A model generated the notes under the pieces. That model saw nothing but the letters and a program-made list of their open reading frames with translations. It did not search any database and had not been told where the DNA came from. Of a stretch of 64,000 nt of DNA, positions 1 to 18,249 are shown piece after piece. Position 1 is the first letter of the stretch. Each line of letters begins with the position of its first letter. A program made the position numbers and the translations under genes. This DNA is from Purshia tridentata (Eukaryota; Streptophyta; Magnoliopsida; Rosales; Rosaceae). The stretch is taken from NCBI GenBank assembly GCA_003254885.1, contig QANT01006286.1, positions 1-64,000 of the forward strand. Direction: 5' to 3'.

Positions 1-1600
1 ACGTACATGCTCTATATATATGCATGTGATCACCAGGAGTCGTCAAAAGTTGTACTTCTAAAGTATAATTGTTTTATTTTTAAAGTGTAATTCTTATTGA
101 GTTAAGATTTAGTTTTGGATTTTTATTGAGTTACACTTTGGTTTAGTTTTTTGTTCTAACGTCATAAGTCAAGAGTTACACTTTATAATTTCGTAGAATT
201 ACACTTTACTTAACTTTTTTTCTTATAAATTTTTTTGTTTTTTGTTTCTATATTTTTATAGCTGAATTTTTTTTTTGGGTGCTTAAAAATGTATTTTGTG
301 GCTTATTAATAAAGAACTATATTTATTATGGCTTAAAACTAAATAAATTTAAAATTTGGTTTATGACTAAACAATATGATAAGTTGTGGCTTATTAATAA
401 AGTACTCTTTTTTATTCTTAATCATACATTTAAATTCTTAAATTGTCAAAAAAAAATTCTTAAATTGAAATATTCAATGAAATTCTCGTTTTAAAATTTT
501 GCATAAAAACAATAGAATCTCAAATATAGATATTTCATGTACATAGATTTTAAATCTATGCATTTAAAATCCAAATTGAAGAATCCAAAGGGCCCTTATC
601 TCAATCGTGCCATCCACCTAATACATACTTAGTTCAAGGCTCCTTTAAAAAAATAAAAATTTTTTAAGGCTTATAGTCAAATAAGAATAAAATGTGATTT
701 GGTTTGATACTATATATTATTTTCTAGTGTTATGAATGAAGTCAAAGAAAATTGGTGAATTGTTAGAAAGAAATTATGACAAATAATTATTGTTAATTTT
801 TTACTCTATCCCTCTTATTTCGTTTAAAGTTTGAAATCAACTTATTATTTGCTGGAGTTAATTAGCTTTAAGCTCTATCTTACATTCTTACTTATGGCCA
901 AAAAAGAAAAAAAAGCTATGTTTTACTTGTCGCTCATAAAAGTCGAGTCAAGCCAAGCCAAGTTAAAGTAAATTACAGCTTGGAGAAAAATTTTGAAGTC
1001 AAACTAGAGTACCACAATCAAGTTTGGCATGAACAAGCTAAGTATGAGCATCTTCATACCTTGGTTTTTTACACATTGAGATTTACAATGACCGAAAAAA
1101 CTTCAAATAAACCTTTGTAGTATAAACGATCTCACAAGTATTAGAGAACAAATTAATTTCAACCAACAACAAAAATATTAAGAATAAACAGTGTTAATAT
1201 ATATACGTAACATGATAACACAATCAACAAATAAATCAGTATGTATCATTGTGTCATGTACATAAATAGTATGTCCGATTTGAAGAATACTTAAAGTTCA
1301 TAATTTGTAGTTCATAATATATGCCCTCGCACGAATATAGTACAATCAATAAATAGTTCAAATTAATATTAAACCATTTAAAATGATTAAGTTAAATGAT
1401 CTAATTATGATTTATCTTTTTATCGAAAGTTAGAAGAAGAAAAATTCGAACTCGAAATCTTTGCATTTATATAAATTCAAATAAGAAGGACAATTAAATT
1501 AATTTCATTTTATTTTTTGGCCATGAAATTCATTTCATTTTAAATTGCGATCATTGTCAACAATTCTCTTCTCACACGTGCACAAGCACAACCCACGAAC
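1..1600. other. AT-rich spacer without a gene
   Basis: No open frame here shows family features or splice-consistent structure. The DNA is strongly AT-rich, with many short A and T runs. The last part, about 1600 to 1848, is the probable promoter and leader of the ArfGAP gene: it becomes CT-rich around 1675-1710, as many plant 5' untranslated leaders do. I see no clear TATA box. Confidence 0.6.
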
Positions 1601-1848
1601 AAAAAATAAAGAGCGACAAAAAAAAACGCGGAGATAATAGAAAGGCAAAAAAATAAAGTCAAGAGCGACCCTGCTTCGATCTCTCTCCTTCTCTCTTTCT
1701 TTCCTTCCAGTGGTCGCATAATAATCTCTAATCAGAGACGAGAGAAAGAGGGAAAGAACGTGAAAAGGCCAATTTGACCTCCGTCGGTGGAGCTGCGTTT
1801 CTTTCTTCCTCCTCTGTCGCGTCTGGTTGTTTTTGTTCTACGGTCACC

Positions 1849-8455
<6,607 letters not shown>

Positions 8456-8463
8456 CGACCATT

Positions 8464-8700
8464 CAGGGGCGGAACATAGAAGGGACTAAGAAGAGGGGCC
8501 ATGGCCCCTGCAAACTTTTGGAAAAACGAAAAAAGATTCATTATATGTTATAGAGAATACCAATGTATTGGTATATTTGTCACTTGTAAAAACTTTTTGT
8601 CTTCTTTTTGGTACAATGGAGGCCGATAAACTTTTTGTTTCTCTTCCACTCTTCTCATGAACAATACAGAGATGCTCTAAATATGAATTTTCTACCATTC
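8464..8700. mobile_element. Possible transposon fragment in the AGD5 3' region
   Basis: Just past the AGD5 stop the sequence CAGGGGCGGAAC begins a stretch with a GGGGCCATGGCCCC palindrome and a following AAACTTTTGG. Such CAGGGGCGGA starts are common in plant repeats that I associate with hAT-like or related DNA elements. I cannot find a matching opposite end, so the family and right boundary are uncertain. It may now form part of the AGD5 3' untranslated region. Confidence 0.3.
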
Positions 8701-9244
8701 AAATGCTTCCGAGTTTTCAATTAAAAAAAATTAAGTACCCTACGAAAGACGTAAGAAAAAAGAAAGAAAAAGTCTTTCAAATAAAGACATCATCCCCTTA
8801 AGAGTCCTTTTTCTTAAGGTACATATTTTATTTCTAAAAAGAATCAATACTTGTACTAAATAGTTGTCCTCAGAGCACACATGCCATGATCCTTATCCTC
8901 TGATCGAACCTTTCTTAACCTAAAATCTCGCAGTGTCAGTAAGGTCTTGCTACCCTTTTCCAATACCTGTAACCTACTGCTTCTATAAGCATATGGATGC
9001 CAGCAGTCTCCTTTAACTTGAATTTATACTCTTTGAATGAAATCTTTCCCTCTACGAAATTTCTACTGCTCTGCACAAGAGATCGAAATTTATTGAGTAA
9101 TCCGCGGACACATAAACTTTATTAAGTCATTACCAAGTTTGTAAATTTAGCCGCAAACCAAAGTAGAAAGAATATGCAGGTGAGCCTGTGACTGTGAGTG
9201 TAAGAATGTGAGAAATGAAAAGACTGATAAGTATAGATTGCTCA

Positions 9245-9583
9245 CTATGGGTCTCAGTAATTTAGTTAAGTTTCACTGTGGTCCATATAATTTCAATTGT
9301 TATGCTTTTGATTCCATAGTTTACAAATCGTTACAATTCAAGGATATCTTAGTATTTTCGTTCATTGAATCTTCAAATTTGCTAAGTTTTTAGTCATGTA
9401 TTTTACAAACTATTTCGATTTTAGTAATGTATTAGCGATTCAATGATCAATTTAACAAATTAATGGACAAAAATGCTAACGTATCATTGAATTACAACTA
9501 TTTCTAAACTACAGGACCAAAATTAGAACAATTGAAACTATAGAGACTAAAGTGGACCTTAACTCAAACTAAGAGATCAAAAG
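9245..9583. mobile_element. MITE-like inverted-repeat element
   Basis: The left arm, about 9245-9341, is an imperfect inverted copy of the right arm, about 9486-9583. Both contain a core near GTCCA...TATA-TTTCAATTGTT followed by a TTACAATTCAA-like stretch, at roughly 70 percent identity by eye. The region between the arms is AT-rich and non-coding. The form fits a non-autonomous foldback or MITE element. I could not define clean target-site duplications, so exact ends are approximate. Confidence 0.55.
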
Positions 9584-12500
9584 TAAACTTTAGCTTGTTT
9601 CAAATCTCACTTCCCACAACCTCTCGACAATGGAACCCAACCGTCAAAGAAACAAAACATATCCTCTTGTCACTCAAAATTGCCCTTATTTTTAATACTC
9701 CTAAATTCTTTTAACCCACCTATCTGAGATTTTAAGCTTTTATAACCGTTTTAATTTTTCGAACCAAAAAATCCATGGTCGCCACATTTTATCCATTATC
9801 CACCAAAAAGTGCTACAACATATGTCCACCGAAAATTTTACACCTTGTGGTGATCACAAATTCTATCTTGTTGTGACCATCTTCTTTGTGACGATCATAA
9901 AACCCAAATTTGATTGTTGTCGATCTTGTGGTCGTCATATAGTGAAATTTTTTATCGCCACACATGAACCATTATGCAGCAACCACAAAAACGAGTCCAA
10001 TTATTGCATTCAGATCTGGTTCTCCATTGAATCCATGGATTTTTCGTAATTTGGTGGCATGGGCGGCTTTGACGGTAGTGATGAAGACCAAGAAGTGTCC
10101 AAGCCAGGAGAACAAGACACAAACAAGAAGGAAGCCGTTGAAAAAGCAGGACAAATCATGAGTGTGACTGGCGTGGAGGAGGAAGACTAGAGCCATTTTT
10201 ATGCATAGGCTTCTCTACCATGCCTGATTGACACTAGTCTTCACTCTTCAGCCTTCCCAAAAAGGAGCAGGAAATTCAAAACACATGTCAACATGTCTTA
10301 GTTCCCTGCCAATCACCACAGCTTTTGTGTGCTTTTGAGTTTTGATCGTACACCCAATTATTACATTTCTTTAGCGATTTCTTGAAATTTCCATACCAAC
10401 TTTAGGTATAAAATCTTGACTTGGAAAAATACCAAAGTGAGAGACCCTGCAATGGTTGTAGTAGTTCTTCAAAACCAGATAACCCACCACATAACACGTG
10501 TCACCCATCCAAATATTGGACGGCGGCATGAGAATATATGTGAATGAGATGGTAGTAATAGTATAAGGCTATAAGGCTATAAACTACGACACTTCCAAAA
10601 TCTCTATCTTTGACTCTTCTTGTAAGTTGTACAAACTAGGAGTCAAGCATTTTAGGCCATCACCAACCAATAAGAAACCACCGCGTATTGTCTGGACATC
10701 TGGAACTGGAAGCATGAGCTTTGAGGTGCCTCCAGTGAAGATCATGATGAGCTGAATGACATGCATGCTCCATACTTGCTTGATGATTCAACAAATCAAA
10801 TTATCATAATAATTCCAACGTTCTAACTAAAATAATAATAATTACTCCATCTTTTTGTTTATTTTTATTGAAAGGTTGGTGATGTAAGTTCCTGGACTTA
10901 TGTGGGGATGATAATCAGAAGAATGGGACAAATCCCACAAAAGCACCCTATCAAGTTATCAACGCAGGACCATCAATGGCACACAAAAAGTAATACACAT
11001 TCCAAGAAATTAATTTTATGAAAAAAGGGGAGCATACATTATTTGATTCAAATTTGCATGAACCACTCTGGTGCATATATAATTATGGATGAAATATTAC
11101 CCATAAAAATGTCATCAAAAAACTATGCAGGATATTACAATTCACATTTTCCTTATAATCTAGTTGTTAATTATCTGTTAATTATTCCTTTAGTTTTCCG
11201 GCCCTATTGGGTTGGGTGGGCACAACCACCCACAGGGCCAAAAGTACTCTCCCCTTTTCCTAATCTCTCATCTTAATTTGATCTGTTGGAAGTGTCATTT
11301 ATCTACGAGGATCAGGGTGGTCTACAAACCTTTAGGGTAAACAACTCTATAAGCCTCTCACCTTTAAACCTTTATTATCGACATTTATACTTAGGAGGAG
11401 CAATTTCTTAGGGACTGGTAATATTAATTCTCTTGTTAGATATAGTCTAACATTTCATGCATGTATGTGACATATTTTCGCCAATCAAAAAATAAAAATA
11501 ATCCAACATATATATATATATATTATGTTATTAAGACGGAAATTGCTAGTGATATATATAACATGTTAATTAGGCTTAATCTCTACTTATATAATATATC
11601 AAATTGTTTTATAAGAAGTCATATTTATTTTCCTATTCAAAATGATGATATAGAATGGACTATTATTAGTTTATTCCGTCTTGTATTTGTTAATGTCTTC
11701 TGGTTTCACATTTTCAATGAAGTATACAAAAAAAACACATAACAGGACTTTGGGCATGCAATCTCTGAGCTCTGACGATCCAATTGACATCGATGGGCAT
11801 TTCTCACTTTCACAAAAGGTTGGACAACTTGTACTAAGGAAATCCCAAGTCGCACTTTGCCTGTTTCTGGTTGGAAAAACTTCATGCATGCATGCTTATA
11901 TTGACCAACACATTGATATTAATCATTACACACATTGCGTATCTTCTTAATTAAACAGGTCGTGATCAATAATTGATCATGCATGATTGGCTACGACTTT
12001 AATAGCAATTCCATAATACTGACAATATATACTAACTATTATTTTCAATTTTAGATTTCAATTAATATGACAGATATGTTATTTGTTCATGTTTAGACTT
12101 AATTATTTTGAATTTTATTTATGTACAAGTAGTAAGAAATTGAATTATCAGATGTCATAAATAGTTAGTATTAGCTTAAATAGTGAGGAAGGATGAAGAA
12201 ATGAGTTATAGAATTAGAATAGATCAAATGCACAAGACATGAGATAATATATAGGTGTAAGCTAGCTTGGTGCTTATTGGTTGGTCGGCAATCACAACAC
12301 ATGAATCCAATATTATAAAAGACAAACACACACTCTGCAGAACTCAGACTAAAATCAGTGGTTTTGTCTGTTTCTACAACTAATTATAATTTTCCAATTA
12401 GATGCTTCTGGCTGGCTAGTTAGCTAGCTAGGTGAATATTCATGGTTGCTAATTAAGTGCTTTTGAAGAAAAAGCTTCATTTGATTGAACATTTGGTTTG

Positions 12501-14525
12501 ATTGTGTCTAAATACTAAGCCAACTCGTACACTACCTACTGACAAGCACATGACATGGCCAACCCAAATCACATTTTCAATTATTATATGGTTTTCATGC
12601 ATGTTTTGGTCATTATAATTAATTTATTACTGTTATTCTCATACAGTTTATGCAAGCTCTCTGTAGAGTAGGAAGGTTCAAAGTGAACATATATTCACAA
12701 ATGGACATTCTAAGGTGTGACATGAATCAAGTTTTATATTGAGTTTGAGATATTTATAATGCATCGGAACTATTAATCTTAACAATCATATATTTCGTTC
12801 AATCAAAACTTATAAGATAGATAATTTCAATTTTCAATCATTAAACTACATTACAAGATATCGAAAACACAACATCAACATTTTTCTTTTAAGTGTGAAC
12901 ATCCTCTGTAGATCTACCTACTGCTCTATAGAACATAGATGTCAGTTTAGCTCTTGGCAGTCCAGAGCTCCAGTCCTCCAAAAAACTGAAACAATTTACC
13001 GGTGCCACTGAGCATTCTTAAATCTTAATAATATAGTATTAGCCCAAAACGTGGTCGGTTAAGACTTAATTAAGAAAGGTTTGATAGGCACGTGCGAAGT
13101 TGAAAAGGAGGAGAGACCGCCCAATGCCCAGTGGTGAATACCGAATAGTCCAATATCTAGACCCATGGCCCGGGGATTTAGGATCCGCCACAAAATAGCT
13201 CCGGAGTTAACGGTCACATTATATATAGCCGTTGAGATGGGATGTATAGTAGCTTTTAAATACTCAGTTGTTCCTGACAACAAGTAGGTCTGCTGCATTA
13301 AATATTAATTATATGGACTACTTGAGTAAACTACAGCATGTAAAGCTCGTTAATTATAGTACTATATAATATTGGGGAAAAGTGTTACACTAGAAGATTA
13401 CTATTTAATGAAAATAATTAATTAAGTACTTTTTCTGATTAGATAAATAAATAAAAAGAAGAAAGCCCCACCTCCTAATCGTCTGGAATATTAATTCTGT
13501 ATATTTAGAGACTGGTTTTCGGTGGGTTTTTAAATGAAAGGGCATTGAAAAATGGAAAAAATTCCTAAATCCTAAATGACACACACAGCCCAGTTACGTG
13601 CCACAGCCACTTGCGGTGTCTCGTTGTTAAAGAGAGCTTATCAAGGCTCTTAATCCAATAAATGACAGCTAAAGTTCGACTTGCCGACTCTCTAATTAGT
13701 ACTGTTAATCACTGATCAAGCAGGTCCATGCAGCACTTTGTTCAACTACTAATTTACTATAAAAAGAAGGGAGATGGGATTATTCACCCCACCTATAGTA
13801 ATGCTATCCCTAATATTTTAACTTATCGTTTTGTATTTTATTTTTCTAACAATTAAAAGTAAAAGATAGCTAGTTGAGATTATTCAAATAATTTTATCTG
13901 TAATTTCTTTATTACCCCAGATATTTATTAATAAAAACGAGAATCTCACTTATTTAACTTTTCAAACAAAAAACCAAAAATGACACTGTTAACCAATAAA
14001 AGACGTTCAACCATTAAAAATAAAAATTGATAAAAAGTGAGTTGTAAGATTAAATTTCAAGATTTGAATGTAAAAACACTACACTTATTGTCTTTAAAAT
14101 TGTTATTTAAAGAAAAATGGCAAAAAATCTTTGCTTGTTTTCATTTTCTTAATATTAGTAGATGTTATATCTATATGTTAAAGGTTATGATTATCTTCAT
14201 TCATTGACATCCTAATCAAATTTTAATCTTCAAATCATATTTACTTGGCAATCTAAAGAGTCAAATTTCCTAAAACATTTGTATGGCAATTGTTTATTTT
14301 GCTACAGGAATTATTTGGTATAACAGTAGGATGATCCTCTACTTTTTTGAACATATATAAGATGGTGGCTAAATAATGTATTGATTATGTATAATTGTAG
14401 ATGCATGTAACATGATTCTCAGAAGCAGATAATTTCAGTTCATCATTTCTGCAACAATTGTTTCATTCTGCTCCCTTTTCCATTCTACGGTCCAAGCATA
14501 TATATCCATGTTGCGAACCCCATGC

Positions 14526-14660
14526 CACGTGGAGCAAACTCATTACCGCTGACGTGTCTATCCCCCCATTTTCCTTCTTCAAAAACGGTCACACTACTAC
14601 CTCTTCATCCAACGGCTCACGTTTCATCAAAACCCACTCCCCTCCCCTCCCCTATATATA
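14526..14660 (+). promoter_or_regulatory. Promoter with G-box, ACGT element and TATA box for the DUF4408/DUF761 gene
   Basis: A perfect G-box CACGTG lies at 14526-14531 and a second ACGT core (GACGTG) at 14551-14556. A TATA box TATATATA follows at 14653-14660, about 90 bp before the ATG. A CT repeat at 14692-14721 lies in the leader. Paired ACGT elements are bound by bZIP and bHLH factors and are common in light- or ABA-responsive genes. Responsiveness here is inferred. Confidence 0.65.
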
Positions 14661-14689
14661 ATCCCATTCCTCAACCGTTTACCCACTCG

Positions 14690-14691
<2 letters not shown>

Positions 14692-14721
<30 letters not shown>
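14692..14721 (+). repeat. CT microsatellite in the 5' untranslated leader
   Basis: About fifteen CT units sit between the TATA box and the start codon, ending 28 bp before the ATG. CT runs are frequent in plant leaders. Confidence 0.9.
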
Positions 14722-14725
<4 letters not shown>

Positions 14726-14748
14726 TCTCCAAACTCTCGCCAGAAAAA

Positions 14749-15371
14749 ATGGCAACGAGCTCGAGCAGCAACAACTGGTTACTCTCTCTCAAGGTCGTGC
14801 TGATCTCCACCGGTGTGGTGTCAATGGCCGTGGCACTGAAGCTCTCGGTTCCAGTGGCAGCGGACTTGGTAGCCACCCAAGCACCTTCACTCTGGAGCTC
14901 CGTGCTTCTGTGGCTCAGACCTCCCTACCTCTACATACTCATCAACTGCATCATCATCAGCATCGTCGCGTCCTCCAAGCTGCATCCAAAAGCCGACGAA
15001 GATTCGCAGCAGCAGCCGGAGATTTTAGTCCCTCTCCCTCCGGTTCCGGTCAAGATCTCCGCAGACGTAATACGGTCTGACTACGAGGTATACAACGCCG
15101 TCGTTCCGAGCGAGTACGCTTATGATGCGAGTGTGTTGCCGAAAGTTTCGGATGCATACACTGGAGGAGGAGTGGTGGAAGCTACGTCTTCGGAGGCGGA
15201 GAAAGAGGTCGTGATGGACGGTGGTGATGAAGCGGCGGTGTCGAGACCTGTGCGGACGAGCTTGCAGAGGAAGGACTCTATGGAGTTTTGGTTGAATGAG
15301 AATGAGAAGCCTCCGGTTGCTGCAAGGTTCGGTCACAGAAAATCTGTCAAAGCTAGTCCTGAAGGTAAATC

Positions 15372-15432
<61 letters not shown>

Positions 15433-16174
15433 NTCTCTCTCTCTCTCTCTCTCACTTTGCGTACGACTTGTCGTATTATTATGGTAGGGGAAGTTTTAGT
15501 GAATAATCACATGGTGTTGGGACCACTGGAAATCGGTGGCTCCATCACTGAGGAATTCGTAAAGTTTTGAATTTTCTGATAGGAACAAGGAACCGACTGG
15601 TCGGACCACCTACCTTTCGGTGGTCAGAGCACTACCTGATTTTGATTTGATTCTACTTTTATGGTTTAAATTTCAAAAAACGATATTGGCCTCGTCTTGT
15701 GAGCGAGCGGAAGAGTAAACCAAATTTGAAATGGTAAACTAAGTGAAAAGCTTGTGCGAATTTGCAGGTGGGAAGTCGTTGGGAGTGTCGAAGCCGAAGC
15801 GGCACGACACGCTGGAGAGCACGTGGAAGACGATAACGGACGGCCGTTCGATGCCGTTAACGAGGCACTTGAAGAAGTCCGACACGTGGGACACGCACGA
15901 GCGGCGTATGGACGAAAACACCCCTCTCAAAGCCAAGATGAACAAGTCAGAGACGTTCCACGAGCGGGCCGGGAACTCGCCGACGCCGCTGAGTCAGTCG
16001 CCCGGGTCGGGCCGACTCAGGAAGGAACCGTCGCTGAGTCAGGACGAGCTGAACCGCCGAGTGGAGGCGTTTATCAAGAAGTTTAACGAGGAAATGAGGC
16101 TGCAGAGACAGGAGTCGTTGAACCAGTACAAGGAGATGATCAGCCGTGGGGCCCAGGCCCCATTAGCCCATTAG
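14749..16174 (+). CDS. DUF4408 and DUF761 domain membrane-anchored protein
   Basis: Two exons, 14749-15364 and 15768-16174 (1023 nt), encode 340 residues. The N-terminus has two hydrophobic segments at about residues 11-30 and 58-75. The second lies in the DUF4408 signature with LWLRPPYLY and NCIIISIVASSK. A long acidic and polar middle follows, then a basic stretch with KSLGVSKPKR and KITDGR-like motifs. The C-terminus is DUF761: DELNRRVEAFIKKFNEEMR then QRQESLNQYKEM. Proteins of this build are plant-specific, and their biochemical role is not established. The donor site (G at 15364, then GTAAAT) is followed almost at once by a long CT repeat that makes up much of the 5' half of the 403-nt intron. 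A frame running on through the repeat is a read-through artefact. The start is the first ATG after a TATA box. Confidence 0.9.
15374..15452 (+). repeat. Long CT microsatellite in the intron of the DUF4408/DUF761 gene
   Basis: Nearly pure CT units run for about 80 bp starting 10 bp after the splice donor. One undetermined base lies at 15433, so the true length may be misassembled. It is likely polymorphic between individuals. Confidence 0.95.
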
Positions 16175-18249
16175 TTTTCTTTTTCTCTCTTTTTCTTTTT
16201 GTTTATAATTTAAAGAGGCAAAGAGGGCCAGAATTCGGCAGGCAATTGTAATTGCCATATGTTTATTATTATTGGGTTGGTTTCTTTTTGTTTGTTTTTT
16301 TTTTATTTTGGGGTACAATCGAGAGGGTGGTGAAAATACAGACTTTGTATTACCCAAAATTTTCTGGGGTAACGAATCACGATGATGTTTATAGTGATCT
16401 CATTTTACTTTCTTGCCAATATTGTCTTTTTCCAGGAGGGAAGAAGTGTTTTTAAGCAACTTGTGCTTGAGAATTACAAGTTTACAGTCGAATGAATGAG
16501 GAGAAAGGTCACTTTTTAGATTCGCTTACCTTTCAGTGTGTCACAGACTCACACTATCACATAAGCAAGCATATATACATATGTTACTAAAGTTCTGGTC
16601 CTCTTAGCATCGTTCGAATTTTATCGCATGTCTCATTGTCTCGAAAGAATTAAAAGTAATGGCCTTCTAATATACAAGTTCATGATATTAATTCCTAATT
16701 CATTTCTTGTTTGGGATCGTGTAAATATTAAGGTGGAAACTAGTAAATAAACTAGTAAAGGTGTAAAATGAATCGCATTGGTGCAAACATGCCCGGCTTG
16801 AATACCATTAAAATGATAACCCATAATACACACCATGTCAAGTATGATTTTCGAGTTGAAATATCTAGTCTCATCAAATACAAGATGATACCAAATAAAT
16901 CGTGTCACAACCACGGGACGATCTTGTACCATATATTAAGTTCGCATTTTTATGGAAATAAAAAAATTTATAATAAATTAGAATTGAGTAGAAAAATTCA
17001 CATGTGCTGGTGCCAAAACATGACACGAGTTCACTTAAAACATAATAAAAGCATGATACGAACACAAAATTTCAATATACAATACAAAGAGGGCATGCAG
17101 ATCAGATTCAATTCTTGTTTTTGATCTAATTTAACGGACTTTAACAGTCCATCTTAGAAGTAATTATTTTGTGCAATTGTTATATTGTGATGGTATGATT
17201 AATTCAGATGTTAATATAAATATAGGTTATTAATACTATATGTTAAAAATATACACTCGTTTTTCACCTATATTATATATTGTTTGTTACTTATACTTAC
17301 ATTATAATTTTTTTCAAAATAAATGCACGTTGCATCGGCGAGTCTGATAAAAAACCACAATAAATTCCGGCCTAATGTTTGGCAGTGTGGATGTGACCAA
17401 AAAAAGCAGAGAAAATGGTGGGTACTTGTGTATAAACACTGAAAGAACAAGAAAGGTACACCGTGTAGTTGTGGCTACCTTATGCTTAGGTATTGGCCAC
17501 TAAAAATTTAAAATTTTGCCGAGTCTTAAAAACTCTTCGAGATCTGCATATCAGAGTCCAGAGTCCATCTATAAGATCATCAACTTCTTTTCTTCACTAA
17601 ACGCTTGGAAGTATGAAATATATATACAGCAAAGGCATTCACAGAGATTAATATCCCAAATGGTCCCATTTGTCATAAAGCACAACACCCACACCACACC
17701 GACCTCGTTTCTGGTTTAGTATTGATGTTAGTTCATGATGGAGAGCTATAAATGCATACAAACTCATTATGGGGTTGGACAAAGTTTACGTACATAATTC
17801 CATAGTGTTATTAATACACCTTTGTTTTCTAGCTGACGGTTTAATCAACAAGACATATCCAAATTTAAGTTTTTAGCTTTTGGCTTGGCCTCAACCAAAC
17901 CCCAATAACCGAAAATGCTTTTGACTGGAATAAACAAAACTGTTACAAAACAGTGTGTATCATGAAAAAAATGCACTTAGCTTATTTAGGAAAAACCTGA
18001 TAGATGCTTATTAGAGAATATCTATACTGAAGAAGCACATTAAGCAAGAACACTATTGAGCAATGTAAGAAAGCAGACGCTAAGAGAAAAAATCAATAGT
18101 ATGATATTAATTGATCCTTTACGTCCTGTACTGGGTTGGAATGACTAGTACAAGTCAACTGTGAGTGATTATTACATCCTGTACAGAAGATCATAGTGCC
18201 ACCACTCTCCCAAGTGTTTTGATCTCTATTTTTATTAGCAAGCACACCT
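16175..18249. other. Intergenic region between two convergent genes
   Basis: About 2 kb of AT-rich DNA holding the 3' ends of the DUF4408/DUF761 gene (from the left) and of the CcdA gene (from the right, minus strand). Short frames on both strands show no domain or splice support. I see no transposon ends or RNA gene. Confidence 0.55.

Larger units (their letters stand above)
8456..14650. other. 6.2-kb intergenic region without a supported gene
   Basis: AT-rich spacer. It holds an inverted-repeat element at about 9245-9583 (listed separately). Short open frames at 9972-10196 (-), 10584-10766 (-), 11681-11950 (+) and 13059-13298 (-) show no recognised domain, splice partners or promoter. The 9972-10196 frame has a hydrophobic stretch (FLLVCVLFSWLGHFLVF) but nothing else in its favour. 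A small inverted repeat around GGCCCTATTGGG lies at 11201-11240. I see no tRNA or known microRNA precursor. Confidence 0.5.

Noticed and set aside
9972-10196. 74-codon minus-strand frame with a hydrophobic segment
   Set aside because: No domain, splice partners or conserved start context could be seen; it may be chance or a decayed fragment.
13059-13298. 79-codon minus-strand frame with somewhat less AT-rich DNA
   Set aside because: No family recognised and no flanking exons or promoter. It could be a repeat fragment.
14458-14876. Open frames over the promoter and leader of the DUF4408/DUF761 gene on both strands
   Set aside because: They overlap the TATA box, CT repeat and exon 1 in other frames and show no family features.
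15365-15570. Extension of the DUF4408 protein through a Ser-Leu repeat
   Set aside because: The repeat is a translated CT microsatellite. A proper donor at 15365 joins in phase to the DUF761 exon.
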